From contig JANQNU010000070.1 of NCBI GenBank assembly GCA_028279405.1, forward strand, positions 62,001 to 126,000: a stretch of 64,000 bases of DNA. The letters are read 5' to 3'. The stretch comes from Phycisphaerae bacterium. GTDB lineage: Bacteria > Planctomycetota > Phycisphaerae > UBA1845 > Fen-1342. The notes under the pieces are model-generated. The model saw only the letters and a list, made by a program, of their open reading frames with translations. It was not told the origin of the DNA and made no database searches. Both the position numbers and the translations under genes were made by a program. Of this stretch, positions 8,710 to 17,908 are shown piece by piece; positions within the stretch are counted from its first letter, which is position 1, and every line of letters begins with the position of its first letter.

Positions 8710-9288
8710 CTATTGGCGGGCTGCAGCTTTTCGCCGAACCCCCTCATCGTCCATCCGCGTTGCCGGGAGGTTCAATATCGAAAGATACTCGCGCCACGGA
8801 CCGACCGCCTGAGCATACTGGGCCGCTTGCGCGCGTGCGATTTGCGCCAGATGATTAAGATCGTGTACTGCCCAGGTCGCGAGCAGGTTCTCCAGCGTCA
8901 CCTCGCCCAGCGCCGGATGCGTCCCGTGTAGAGCGAACTGCTTCGTGCCAAGCTCGAGCTCCGCGAGCGTTTCGAGGTTCGCGCGTCGCAGACGCTCGAA
9001 CTCGTCGAGCAACGCCGCGAACGGCTTGCCGCGGCTCTCCTCGAACTGCGCGTAGCGGTCGAACGGGTCGAACGGCCGATCGCGTCCTTGCTCGAGTATG
9101 ATCCGGGCCCGTGTGATCCAGTCCGCCTTTTCACCGTGAATCAGATGGCCGAGCACGTCGTACACGCTGAACGTGCCGGCGCCATAGTCGCTGTGGATCC
9201 ACGGGTCACTGAGCGACCCGAGCCAGCTGCGCAGCGTCTGTGGTGTACTTCGCAGAATCTCGATCGCATGACTGAGGTCGAATTGCAT
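8710..9288 (-). CDS. DinB-family four-helix metal-binding protein
   Basis: A 192-residue protein of the DinB/YfiT-like superfamily. The metal-binding histidine pattern is visible: 'DVLGHLIHGEKADW' after the first helix and 'WAVHDLNHLAQIARA' near the C-terminus. Some family members are thiol-dependent S-transferases; many have no assigned substrate. The start at 9288 has GGAG nine bases upstream; an ATG five codons earlier (9303) is the alternative. Transcribed leftward; the next gene upstream ends at 9339. Confidence 0.85.
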   Translation of the reverse strand: MQFDLSHAIEILRSTPQTLRSWLGSLSDPWIHSDYGAGTFSVYDVLGHLIHGEKADWITRARIILEQGRDRPFDPFDRYAQFEESRGKPFAALLDEFERLRRANLETLAELELGTKQFALHGTHPALGEVTLENLLATWAVHDLNHLAQIARAQAAQYAQAVGPWREYLSILNLPATRMDDEGVRRKAAARQ

Positions 9289-9338
9289 CAGATCCGTCTC
9301 CATTTGAACGATTGCCGTCGAAAGAGCGGCAACCTGCG

Positions 9339-10643
9339 CTAGGAACCGACTCGGCGTTTCAACGCCGCCACCTTGCGGCGGTCCTTTCCGTTCGCGAACG
9401 AGCGTTCATATAACTTGATCGCGGCCAGCGCCTCGTCGTCCATCCCGCGGGCAACGAGGGCTGCGATCTGATGATAGAGCGCCCGATCCAGTAACGGGGA
9501 ATCAGGATGGTCGCGCAGCAATCGCCGCGCGGATTCGAGCGCCCGCGCCGGCTGATCGGCTTCGAGCCGCACGGCTCCTAGTTGGTACAGCGCCTCGTCA
9601 AAATAGTCGTTGTCTTCGGGGCCACGATCCAGCAGCGCGTCGAGTAGTTTGGCGGCTCTTGCGGGTTTCTTGCGAAGTCGGGCGGCCTTGGCACGAAAGT
9701 ACATGACGTTCGGTGCCAGCCACGACTTTGCATGCTGTCGAAGAAACCTGCCGGCGCGCCGTTCGACATCTGAATACTTCCGTGCTTTGTCGGCCCGCAC
9801 AATCGCAGCGTAGGCGTCGATCATCCGTGGGATCTTTGTAGCGACCCGTGTACGGGCAAACGCGTTGCTTTCGCGCAGAAAACGTGCGTATCGCTCGCCG
9901 CTTAGCTCGGACACAACCGACTGACAGCTCTCGCCGGCGCAAAGTTCCTGCGCTAGCTTTTTGATGGCGTCATTCCCGCTGCGCTCCACCAGGCGCTCCA
10001 TCGCCAAAGCGTACTCAGCGTAACGTCCAAGTCCGTGGTCACCTGCCTCCAAACCGGGAACCACCCTGTCCAATGACCCACGTCGGACGGACTCGCGAAT
10101 CACGGTACGAATGCGTTCGTCCGTCTGCTCGGCTGTCCATACCGCGAGTCCTTCTCGAACCCAATGCGGGATCTTGGTGTAGTCTTCTTCCTTGAGGTGC
10201 GTCCGCATGACAGCGTGTACCAACTCGTGCAAGACGATCTGGCGCGGATCGTGGCGCATATCAGCGAAGAACTCCATGTTCAGGAGAATGTGCACCCGCC
10301 CGCCTGGATAGTGAAAGGTTCGGAACGGCGGTCTGCGACTCGGCGAGATCGCTTTCAACGTTTGTGGGTGAGCATCCCGCAGCAGGATCTGGATCGTGAC
10401 CGCGGGGTCCGGGATGATCCCGAGGCGCGCCTCGACGACGGATAGCGACTCGGATACGTAGCCCGGCATCGCCTCCACCAGGGCTCGGCACCATGCCTCC
10501 GCGCTATACTTGCCACGATAGGCTTCGACCTCGACCACCGTTTCGGGCGCCCCCGCAGCGGCCGAGACCTCGATCGCGATGTACGCCGTCCCCAACGCAA
10601 GCAGCACCGCCGCACGAACCCTGGCACGCGCTATCAATCCCAT
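9339..10643 (-). CDS. Exported gluzincin-type metallopeptidase (MA-like) with TPR-like tail
   Basis: 434 residues with a signal peptide (hydrophobic 'AVLLALGTAYIAIEVSAAAG'). The zinc site is HELVH at residues 139-143, with a likely third ligand Glu164 in 'PHWVREGLAVW', the gluzincin spacing. The region after residue 280 is helical and repeat-like ('AARLLDALLDRG..', 'ARALESARRLLRDHPDSPLLDRALYH'), resembling tetratricopeptide repeats. Family members act on proteins outside the cytoplasm; the substrate here is unknown. GGAGGG precedes the ATG. A promoter-bearing intergenic region separates it from the divergent prepilin genes. Confidence 0.8.
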   Translation of the reverse strand: MGLIARARVRAAVLLALGTAYIAIEVSAAAGAPETVVEVEAYRGKYSAEAWCRALVEAMPGYVSESLSVVEARLGIIPDPAVTIQILLRDAHPQTLKAISPSRRPPFRTFHYPGGRVHILLNMEFFADMRHDPRQIVLHELVHAVMRTHLKEEDYTKIPHWVREGLAVWTAEQTDERIRTVIRESVRRGSLDRVVPGLEAGDHGLGRYAEYALAMERLVERSGNDAIKKLAQELCAGESCQSVVSELSGERYARFLRESNAFARTRVATKIPRMIDAYAAIVRADKARKYSDVERRAGRFLRQHAKSWLAPNVMYFRAKAARLRKKPARAAKLLDALLDRGPEDNDYFDEALYQLGAVRLEADQPARALESARRLLRDHPDSPLLDRALYHQIAALVARGMDDEALAAIKLYERSFANGKDRRKVAALKRRVGS

Positions 10644-11147
10644 GATTCGCCCTCCAACTGCTGGTCTACGGTACCTCTATTCGCGCCCCAAGCCCAGCGG
10701 CTGCCTCCCCGGGGTTTTTCCGCACGGAGGCGGAATCCCAGGAATTGTATCGAACTGTTGAATGTTGTATGATTGGATTTGTGAGTATGCACTGCGGCCG
10801 TCCGGCTCCGGTTACGGCCGCGTCTGTAGCACGTCTCGAGTCTCGCCGACGCCTCCGACCAACGTTTCGTCGCCGGCGCGGCTGCGCTGGGAGCGCAAGA
10901 CGTCATTTTGCGGGTCCGTTCTGGACCGATCCGGGAGCACGGCATGGTGCGCGCACATTGCGTTGAACCTGATCGAACGGCACGTCGCGACGCCAACGAC
11001 GATTTTTCTGCCTGCCGGCCTGCTGATATCGGACGCGAAATGCCGGAAACGCCGCCGAATCTTCAGCCGGCGCGCGCATGCCAAGCCCATCCGCTGGCAG
11101 GATCACCCTGCCGCCAAATGCACTGTTATCGAACCGGGAGATTGATC
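10644..11147. other. 504-bp intergenic region between divergent genes
   Basis: No supported gene is seen. It holds a candidate promoter (10745-10773) and an 8-bp hairpin, GCGGCCGT/ACGGCCGC, at 10794-10821. The frame of the downstream prepilin gene stays open back to 10908, but no signal before 11148 fits a start. Confidence 0.5.
10745..10773 (+). promoter_or_regulatory. Candidate sigma-70-type promoter for the prepilin pair
   Basis: TTGTAT and TATGAT (5 of 6 at -10) are spaced by 17 bases in an AT-rich patch. It would give a leader of about 370 bases, including the hairpin at 10794-10821, before the first prepilin gene. Confidence 0.4.
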
Positions 11148-12146
11148 ATGCGAGAACGTCGTGGTTTTACGCTCATCGAGCTGCTCGTCGTGGTGGCCAT
11201 CATCGCGCTATTGATCGCGATACTGGTGCCCACTTTGAACGGAGCCCGCGAGCAGGCCAAGAAAACCGTTTGCCTGGCCGGCTTGGCCAATATCGGGAAG
11301 TCGTTTGCCCAGTACTCGACCGAAGACGACAAGGAACACGCCGTACCGATTCAAGCAGCACAGCTCGATCCGGCGCTCTCGAGCCGGCAGGACCTCTGGA
11401 TCACGTGGTGGACCTGGGGTGGCACCAATGGAAGGGTTCCCTTCAACCCGCTGCCGATCGGTTCCGGCACGATCATCGGGGAAAACACGCGCTGGGCCGC
11501 GCGAAACCGCCCTCTCAACCGCTACATCTACGGCTCCTACACCGAGGAAGAAGGCGTGGATATGCCGATGTTCCAGTGCCCCTCCGACACCGGCTACGCG
11601 AAGATTGTCGGCGGCGCCACGCCGATCATCGACGACTTCCCGAACGGGATGCGCGGCATCCCGATCTATGACCTGCTCGGCAACAGCTACCGCGGCAGCT
11701 TCTTCAGCTATATCGGCGGCGGCTGGGCGTTCACGATGTCTCCCCTCGCACATCGACTCTCGACCCTCACAAACACGAGCACGCTCGTGATCATCGGCGA
11801 GCCACTCTTCTTCAACATGCTCGGAACGAACGGCAGCGCCGGCAACGAACGCACCCTCGTCGAGATGACAGGCTGGCACAAGCGGCTGCTGACCGACAAC
11901 CTGCTCTACGTCGATGGCTCCGCCCGCGCGACCCGCGCTGTCGAATCCGTCCCCGGAAGCCCGGTCGACTTTCCGGACATTGGCGACCTCGACCTGTTGA
12001 TCCGCGGCACGGACTGGCGCCTCGAAACCTATCCCACACCCGGCGCTCATGTTCGCCCGCGCGGCGGCTCGCCGCCCGGCGGCCTGTTCAACCAGCTCGG
12101 CCGTGACAAGTGGCCGATGCGCAACTACCAGAACATCATGAAGTAA
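11148..12146 (+). CDS. Prepilin-like protein with type IV methylation motif (copy 1)
   Basis: 332 residues. The leader MRERRG is followed by FTLIELLVVVAIIALLIAIL, the class III prepilin signal: prepilin peptidase cuts after Gly6 and methylates Phe7, with Glu at +5. The body belongs to the large planctomycete DUF1559-like group. Near residue 245 it has 'GWHKRLLTDNLLYVDGSA', related to the H-X9-DG processing motif but with 11 residues between His and Asp-Gly. These proteins are thought to be pseudopilins for secretion or surface structures. GGGAG lies seven bases upstream. It is followed 46 bases later by a close paralogue. Confidence 0.88.
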   Translation: MRERRGFTLIELLVVVAIIALLIAILVPTLNGAREQAKKTVCLAGLANIGKSFAQYSTEDDKEHAVPIQAAQLDPALSSRQDLWITWWTWGGTNGRVPFNPLPIGSGTIIGENTRWAARNRPLNRYIYGSYTEEEGVDMPMFQCPSDTGYAKIVGGATPIIDDFPNGMRGIPIYDLLGNSYRGSFFSYIGGGWAFTMSPLAHRLSTLTNTSTLVIIGEPLFFNMLGTNGSAGNERTLVEMTGWHKRLLTDNLLYVDGSARATRAVESVPGSPVDFPDIGDLDLLIRGTDWRLETYPTPGAHVRPRGGSPPGGLFNQLGRDKWPMRNYQNIMK

Positions 12147-12192
12147 ACCGGTCCTGAGCGAGCAAGGCCGTTTGTTACGAATGGGGATTCTC

Positions 12193-13209
12193 ATGCGGGG
12201 ACACTGCGCCTTTACATTGATCGAACTGCTGGTCGTCGTGGCGATCATCGCGCTGTTGATCGCGATTCTGCTCCCGGCACTCAACGGAGCGCGCGGAGGT
12301 GCCCAGCGGACCGTATGCCTCGCGAACTTGTCGAGCATCGGCAAGTCGATTGCACAGTACACGGCCGAGGATGACAAGGAACACGCGTTCCCCGTCTCAC
12401 CGTCGATCCTGGACACGACAATCTCCAGCCAGCTCGACCTGTGGGTCTCGTGGTGGGCCTGGGGTGGACGTAACGGTCAAACCGTGTTCAGTGCGCTTCC
12501 CGGCGGACTCGGCGGGTTTACCATCAACGACGATGACACGAACGGACGCAAGTGGGCAGCGCGGAACCGCCCGTTGAACCGCTACATCTACGGCAGCTAC
12601 ACCGAGCAAGAGGCCAACGACATGCCGGCCTTCGCGTGTCCGTCGGACACCGGCTACCCCAAAGTCGTCGGTCAGGGCGGCGGGATCCTCGACGACTTCC
12701 CCAATGCCATGCGCGGCGTTCCTTTGTACGACGTTCTGGGAAACAGCTATCGCGGTAGCTTCTACCGGATGGGGCACATCCCGGCGTTCACGCTCTCGCC
12801 GTTCGGGCACCGCACGTCGTCGCTCCTGCACGCCAGTACGCTGGTGCTGCTTGGCGAACCGCTGTTCTTCAACATGCTCGGCAGCAATGGCGTCGCCCTC
12901 GACCCCGGCGAGAGTCGACCGTTGGTCGAGATGATCGGCTGGCACAAGCGCCTGATGACCGACAACCTGCTGTTCGTCGATGGCTCGGCCCGTCCGACCA
13001 CCGCCACTCAGTCGATCCCCGCCGCGCCCGCGGACTATCCGGACGTTGGTGACGTGACGCTCTTCCTCCGCGGACCCGATTGGCGACTGGAATGCTATCC
13101 GACGCCCGGCGCTCACATGCGCCCACGCGGCGCCCAGCCCGCCGGATCATTGCTTAACGAATTCGGCGGAAAATGGCCCGTGCGAAACTACCAGAACCTT
13201 ATGCGATAG
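12193..13209 (+). CDS. Prepilin-like protein with type IV methylation motif (copy 2)
   Basis: 338 residues, clearly a tandem duplicate of the preceding gene (shared 'NRPLNRYIYGSYTE', 'CPSDTGY', 'GNSYRGSF', 'EPLFFNMLG', 'LRPRG'-like ends). The start at 12193 gives a six-residue leader (MRGHCA) like copy 1 and follows GGGG by six bases; an ATG at 12181 is the alternative. The residue before the cleaved Phe is Ala, not the Gly normally needed by prepilin peptidase, so processing may be altered. The same H-X11-DG segment is present near residue 252. A terminator follows the gene. Confidence 0.87.
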   Translation: MRGHCAFTLIELLVVVAIIALLIAILLPALNGARGGAQRTVCLANLSSIGKSIAQYTAEDDKEHAFPVSPSILDTTISSQLDLWVSWWAWGGRNGQTVFSALPGGLGGFTINDDDTNGRKWAARNRPLNRYIYGSYTEQEANDMPAFACPSDTGYPKVVGQGGGILDDFPNAMRGVPLYDVLGNSYRGSFYRMGHIPAFTLSPFGHRTSSLLHASTLVLLGEPLFFNMLGSNGVALDPGESRPLVEMIGWHKRLMTDNLLFVDGSARPTTATQSIPAAPADYPDVGDVTLFLRGPDWRLECYPTPGAHMRPRGAQPAGSLLNEFGGKWPVRNYQNLMR

Positions 13210-13235
13210 CAACAGTCCAGAATAGACTGAAATCC

Positions 13236-13272
13236 ACGGTCGAGTTCGCACGCCAAGCTCGACCGTTCTTTT
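13236..13272 (+). terminator. Intrinsic terminator after the prepilin pair
   Basis: The stem ACGGTCGAG / CTCGACCGT (9 bp) is followed directly by TCTTTT, the standard form of a rho-independent terminator. It lies 27 bases past the stop of the second prepilin gene and just before the convergent beta-galactosidase gene ends. Confidence 0.8.
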
Positions 13273-13279
13273 ATCGCGG

Positions 13280-15322
13280 CTACGCGCTGATTTGCCACCA
13301 GTTTCCGCCAAAAGCCGCCAATCGCACTGTCGTTGATGCCGGCAACCTCGTGTCGGCGTCCACGCCTCGCGCAACGATCGGCGCTTCGGTAAGCCGCACG
13401 GTGCACTCCAAAGCGTTTTGGAGCGTATTCACTGCAACCAGGACACGTCGTGTTCCGTCTGCGAACAGCGCCGTCTTGACGCCCGGATTTGTCGCTTGAG
13501 ACGCCGGCGGCGCGCCCAGCCACCGCGCGAGCGCATCGACCAGCGCCGCATTCGGCGACAGCCCGACGACCGTCAGTGTTCCGCGCCCCTGAGACTCACG
13601 GTAGCCACAGATTCGTCGCGTGCCGACCGCCTGACGCATCCACGCGTCAGCGTTCTCTACGGCTTGTTGGCGCCCGATCGTCTGCTCGCACCAGAGCGGC
13701 TCGCCGGGCGGCGCATCCCACTCCGCCAGCGCACCATCCACTTCCGCTCGGAGCGTACCCAGCTCCACGGCAACCCGCTTTCCAAGCGGCGAAAGAACGC
13801 GATCCGGGGAACGTACGTCCAGACGGTTGCACGGCTGCTGTCGCTCGTCGCGATGCGGATATCGCACGAACACGATCAGGTGTCCACCGCCACGAACGTA
13901 GTCCACCAGAGCTTGCTGTTGACGTTCTGCAAGCCAGTCGGCGCCGCCGTACAGAACGACCGGCTTGCGGAACCGGTCCGAATCGAGGTCCCAGATCTCG
14001 TAGTCCAGATCCGCTGCATACAGGGCATCGAGAACCGGATTGTCGCGTAGTAAATCGTCGGTCGCGATCTGTTCGCACGTCAGGGCCACAGCCAGATCGG
14101 TGACCTTCGTCATTGACGAGATGTCGTCCTCCGACAGCGCCGTATGCAACGCACGAACGGTCGGCGCCACGTCTGCCCGCGGTCGACCGGTCGCATCAAT
14201 CGGCGAAAAGTACCAGTTGTCGCGCTCGACCAGCATATACCAGTTGAAGGCATGAATTCCCGCCAGAAGCGCGCTTCCCAGGAGCAGTCGGTAGTGGTCG
14301 GCCGTAAGCAACCCGGTATGCTCGTGCCAACCGTGCCAGACACCGGCCTCCAGCTCCGCAATCATCGCCATCCGTGAAAGCGCCCGAACCCAGCGACAAG
14401 AGTCGAGGAACCGTCGATGCTCGCCGTCCGCCGAACCGTGCGTACCGGCTCGGAAACAGTTCCGCGGGTACCAGTCGATTCCGAGCCCATCAACCTCCCC
14501 CGCGATACGCGACCAGTTCTGTACATCCCCGCCGGGATAGAAGTTCGCGATCATCGGCAAGTCGACCCCCAGCGAGCGGTATTCGCTCACATGCCAGCAT
14601 AAAATCGACGCGACGGCCCAGTGCTGGAACCGCCAGTAGTCCCGCACGCGGTTGCGCACGTGCGGATCGTAGCGGTCGGTCGCGACAGCGAGCGGCGTGG
14701 CAGCTTCGAACGAGCGGTATCGCGATCCCCACGCGGCATTCAGCGTAGCAAGGTCGGCGTACGTTTCGCGAAGAAACTGCTGGAAGAGTCCGTCGGCCGT
14801 TCCATCCAGCCCGCACTCTCGTTCGAACCAATGGCTGAAAAGATCGATTTCATTGTCAGGCTGGAACAACACGAGCGGTCCATCGTGCTGCGTAGCGAAG
14901 AACGGTCTGATCGCGGCGACGACGGCACGCATCCAGACACGTGCCTCCTCCTGGTAGTCCGGGCCGAGCCGCGGCAAGGTCACGACGCGCTCGGGCACGC
15001 CGGCATTGCGCCACTCGGCGTAAATGTAAGGCCCGGGACGAATGAAGCCGGACAGGCCGTGCGATTTGAGGCGCTCGAGGAAACCGACGAGATTCCGCTG
15101 TGGCTGCGTCTCGCCGACCAGATCGAAACGGCCCGGGGCCAGCTCGTGAAACTCCCAGGGAACATAGGTCGCGATCATAGTGACGCCGACCTCCCGGCAA
15201 GCCTCCAGAATCGTGTCCCAGTGCGCCGGATTGACGCGCCAGTAATGGACTTCGCCCGAGCGGACAGGGAGTCGCCGATCGTCGATCCAAAGGCCACCGT
15301 CGCGTAGTTCTATCCTGGACAT
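13280..15322 (-). CDS. Glycoside hydrolase family 35 beta-galactosidase
   Basis: A 680-residue enzyme. The GH35 signature 'RPGPYIYAEWRNAGVP' is at about 95-110. The acid/base region is 'LVLFQPDNEID' (Glu158), and a candidate nucleophile lies in 'MAMIAELEAGVWHGW' (about 323-325). A C-terminal domain of about 330 residues follows. GH35 enzymes release terminal beta-linked galactose. The start at 15322 fits the family start (MSRIELRDGGLWIDDRRLPV). No clear signal peptide is seen, so it probably acts inside the cell or after uptake of oligosaccharides. Divergent from cytidine deaminase; the two starts are 108 bases apart. Confidence 0.87.
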   Translation of the reverse strand: MSRIELRDGGLWIDDRRLPVRSGEVHYWRVNPAHWDTILEACREVGVTMIATYVPWEFHELAPGRFDLVGETQPQRNLVGFLERLKSHGLSGFIRPGPYIYAEWRNAGVPERVVTLPRLGPDYQEEARVWMRAVVAAIRPFFATQHDGPLVLFQPDNEIDLFSHWFERECGLDGTADGLFQQFLRETYADLATLNAAWGSRYRSFEAATPLAVATDRYDPHVRNRVRDYWRFQHWAVASILCWHVSEYRSLGVDLPMIANFYPGGDVQNWSRIAGEVDGLGIDWYPRNCFRAGTHGSADGEHRRFLDSCRWVRALSRMAMIAELEAGVWHGWHEHTGLLTADHYRLLLGSALLAGIHAFNWYMLVERDNWYFSPIDATGRPRADVAPTVRALHTALSEDDISSMTKVTDLAVALTCEQIATDDLLRDNPVLDALYAADLDYEIWDLDSDRFRKPVVLYGGADWLAERQQQALVDYVRGGGHLIVFVRYPHRDERQQPCNRLDVRSPDRVLSPLGKRVAVELGTLRAEVDGALAEWDAPPGEPLWCEQTIGRQQAVENADAWMRQAVGTRRICGYRESQGRGTLTVVGLSPNAALVDALARWLGAPPASQATNPGVKTALFADGTRRVLVAVNTLQNALECTVRLTEAPIVARGVDADTRLPASTTVRLAAFGGNWWQISA

Positions 15323-15430
15323 CCCGGTATTGTATCCGCGAGCCGCCGAACGGTTTCGCGGAGCTTCCCGCGGCAGCCAAGGCGGCAACACGGACAGCGA
15401 GACGTCGAGCCTGGACACGGAGGAGCGCTG

Positions 15431-15832
15431 GTGTCGTCGGATGAGCGCATCGAGCGGGAACTACGCGACGCCGCGGAACGGGCGTCACATCACGCCTATA
15501 GCCCCTACAGTCGTTTTCGAGTGGGCGCCGCGGTGTTGGACGATCAACGGCGGGTGTTCGCCGCCTGCAACGTGGAAAATGCCTCGTTCGGTCTGACGGT
15601 CTGCGCGGAGCGCAACGCTACGTTCCATGCGATTGCCGCGGGCGCGAGCGGGCTGGTCGCAGTGGCGGTCTACATGCCCGGCGCGCGGCTGTACACACCC
15701 TGCGGCGCGTGCCGTCAGGTGCTGTCCGAATTCGGTTCCGCGATCACGATTCTGTTGTTCAACGACGAAACCGCACGTCGAACATCGCTGACCGAGCTAC
15801 TGCCGGATCCGTTCTCGCTTGACGCGACCTGA
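15431..15832 (+). CDS. cdd: Cytidine deaminase
   Basis: A 133-residue enzyme that deaminates cytidine and deoxycytidine to the uridine forms in pyrimidine salvage. The zinc motifs are complete: 'TVCAERNA' (Cys plus the catalytic Glu) and 'TPCGACRQVL' (two Cys). The N-terminal 'AYSPYSRFRVGAA' is the usual substrate-binding segment. Length matches the short homotetrameric class. It uses a GTG start with GGAGG seven bases upstream. Confidence 0.96.
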   Translation: MSSDERIERELRDAAERASHHAYSPYSRFRVGAAVLDDQRRVFAACNVENASFGLTVCAERNATFHAIAAGASGLVAVAVYMPGARLYTPCGACRQVLSEFGSAITILLFNDETARRTSLTELLPDPFSLDAT

Positions 15833-15844
15833 CAGCGCGTACGC

Positions 15845-16594
15845 CTACGCGTCCAACCCGTCCACGAACTCGGCCAGGTCCGAGATATCCTGATAGAATC
15901 CCTCGGCGTGCTCAAAAGTAAACTCGGACTTGCGTTCGAGAACGGCGAGCAGGCCGGTCAAACGACTGTTCACCACGCCGGCTGCCGATCGGGCAATATC
16001 CATGGACAACCGCGGGACATGCGCCTTGCGCAGCACGAGCAATCCCCGCAGGATACGGATTGTCCGTTCGGCACACCCGGCTACGAGGGGCGTCAACGGT
16101 CCCCGTCGACCAGCAGCGGCGAGCACGCCTTGGCGAATCTGAATCAACTCGCTCTTCAACTCGCGCTCGCACTGGAGCCGAATATCACGCGGCTCGAACA
16201 CCAGCTCCGAGAAGTGATCCTCGCCGACGACATGCGCGAGCTGATGGCGGATTTCGAGTAACTCGAGTGGAAAGACGTCCAGACTCGCCGCGATGTATTC
16301 AGGCGACATCAGCAGCGGCGCTGCGACGCCGCGCGCGCCAAACGTCTCACCCTCCTGACCGAAACGATCCGCCCACTTCAGCGTCACATCGCGCAACACC
16401 GCCACACTCCGCGCCGGCATCTGCGCGTATAGCGGGTCAGCGACGACCCAGCCACCAAACGCACCGAGCCCGATCAACTCGTCGCCGGCCATCGACTGCA
16501 ATGCCCGGGCAAAGTCTCCGAACGCGTCACGCCGAAGAATTGGGACTCGCGACAGATCCAACGCGGGTGCGTCGGCGGACATCGATTCGCTCAT
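15845..16594 (-). CDS. Hypothetical protein, possibly nucleotidyltransferase-related
   Basis: A 249-residue soluble protein. 'DELIGLGAFGGWVVADPL' near residue 35 faintly recalls the glycine-rich start of nucleotidyltransferase folds, but the usual acidic pair is not evident. The C-terminal half is strongly helical. The stop of the upstream thiO-like gene overlaps this start by four bases (ATGA), so the two are probably translated together. I cannot assign a function. Confidence 0.6.
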   Translation of the reverse strand: MSESMSADAPALDLSRVPILRRDAFGDFARALQSMAGDELIGLGAFGGWVVADPLYAQMPARSVAVLRDVTLKWADRFGQEGETFGARGVAAPLLMSPEYIAASLDVFPLELLEIRHQLAHVVGEDHFSELVFEPRDIRLQCERELKSELIQIRQGVLAAAGRRGPLTPLVAGCAERTIRILRGLLVLRKAHVPRLSMDIARSAAGVVNSRLTGLLAVLERKSEFTFEHAEGFYQDISDLAEFVDGLDA

Positions 16595-17754
16595 AACGAC
16601 ACGACCTCTCCTGATTCCTGATCGATTCCCTGTTGACGACCGGGACGAAACGGCTCGAACGAGAGCTCGGTCGTACCCGTCGTCACGAACTGCGTCAACA
16701 AGTCGGCGGTGATCGGCGCCAACGTCAACCCCGCACGATAGTGCCCGGTCGCCGCCAGTAGCCCATCAAGCCCGTCGACCGGGCCGAGGTAAGGCCGCCC
16801 ATCGTGCGACGCAGGCCGCAATCCACTCCAAGCTCGCACGAATGTCGCGTCCGCAAGCCGCGGCACGAATGATGCCGCTAACCCCAGCAGCTTCTGCACC
16901 GCACCGGCCGTCGTCCGCTTCTCGAATCCTGCCTCGGGCTCCTCCGTCGCACCGACGACGACGTAGCCGTCATTGCGGCAGACGAGGTAGCATTTCCCAT
17001 GCTCGATAATCGGCCGGAACAAGCGCGGCGAATGCTCCAGCAACACGATCTGACCACGCACCGGGTGTACATCGACCAGCCCCTGAAGCCGCGCCGAGAT
17101 CTGTGACGACCACGCGCCCGCCGCCAGCACGACCCAGCGCGAAACGTACCGGGAATCCGCCGCGTCAACCCCGCACACGCGTCCGGCGCGCAGGACGAAG
17201 TCGCGTACATCGACTTGGGTGCGCACGTCGACGCCCAGGCGCAAGCACGCCTGCAACAAAGCCGCCAGCAACCGCGGATTGCGGACCTGAGCCGCGTCTC
17301 GGACGCGCAGCGCCGATCGCACGCGACGAGACAGCTCCGGCTCAAACGCGTGAAGATCGCGTCCGTCCAGTCGCGACACGCGCGCTGAATCAAGTCGATC
17401 CGCGCGCGCCGCGGCGAGTTCGCGCGCTGCCGCGGCCTCCTGATTCTCGTCCGTAATCAGGTCCAGACAGCCGCAGCGCTCATACTCCGCCCAGATACCG
17501 GAGAGTTCGCGCAACTCCGCGCAAAACGACTCGAACCGGTCCGTGCTCGCGCGACGCAGCGCCGCCCGCGGGTCGTCCTCCTTCGCCACGCTGCCCGGAC
17601 TGAGAACGCCGGCCCCGGCCCATGACGCCTCGCGCCCGCAAATGCCTCGCTCCAGCACGCGCACACTGAGCCCGGCCTGTCGCATCCGCAACGCAACGCT
17701 CAGGCCGACGACCCCACCCCCAACGACCAGTACGTCTGTCGTAGTTTCCTGCAT
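16591..17754 (-). CDS. thiO: Glycine oxidase ThiO-like FAD-dependent oxidoreductase
   Basis: 387 residues of the D-amino-acid oxidase/glycine oxidase fold. The N-terminal FAD-binding motif is 'DVLVVGGGVVGLSVALRM' (GxGxxG form). Then come 'CGREASWAGAGVLSPG' and the C-terminal 'ATFVRAWSGLRPASHDGRPYLGPV' and 'ATGHYRAGLTLAPIT', which are typical of ThiO. ThiO oxidises glycine to dehydroglycine for thiazole synthesis, so it would complement ThiC at 3.2 kb, although the two genes are not adjacent. The start at 17754 is the methionine before the FAD motif; no clear ribosome site is seen. Other DAO-family substrates cannot be excluded. Confidence 0.8.
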   Translation of the reverse strand: MQETTTDVLVVGGGVVGLSVALRMRQAGLSVRVLERGICGREASWAGAGVLSPGSVAKEDDPRAALRRASTDRFESFCAELRELSGIWAEYERCGCLDLITDENQEAAAARELAAARADRLDSARVSRLDGRDLHAFEPELSRRVRSALRVRDAAQVRNPRLLAALLQACLRLGVDVRTQVDVRDFVLRAGRVCGVDAADSRYVSRWVVLAAGAWSSQISARLQGLVDVHPVRGQIVLLEHSPRLFRPIIEHGKCYLVCRNDGYVVVGATEEPEAGFEKRTTAGAVQKLLGLAASFVPRLADATFVRAWSGLRPASHDGRPYLGPVDGLDGLLAATGHYRAGLTLAPITADLLTQFVTTGTTELSFEPFRPGRQQGIDQESGEVVSL

Positions 17755-17828
17755 ACTAAGGAGTATAGGGCAAATGCCCGCACAACGCGGCGAGGTGCAC
17801 GCGGAACGTCGCGCCGGACCAAACAAGC

Positions 17829-17858
17829 AGTTCCCCACCCGCGGGAGGGTGGGGAACT
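17829..17858. terminator. 12-bp palindrome beyond the GH65 gene
   Basis: The arms AGTTCCCCACCC and GGGTGGGGAACT pair perfectly. It shares the CCCCACCC/GGGTGGGG core with the hairpin at 987-1015. A second stem, TGCCCCA/TGGGGCA, follows at 17864-17885. It lies downstream of the GH65 gene on the minus strand, so it may end or protect that transcript. Confidence 0.5.
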
Positions 17859-17908
17859 GATGTTGCCCCACGAGGAGCTGGGGCACCGCTTGGATCGGAA
17901 TGCCAGCG

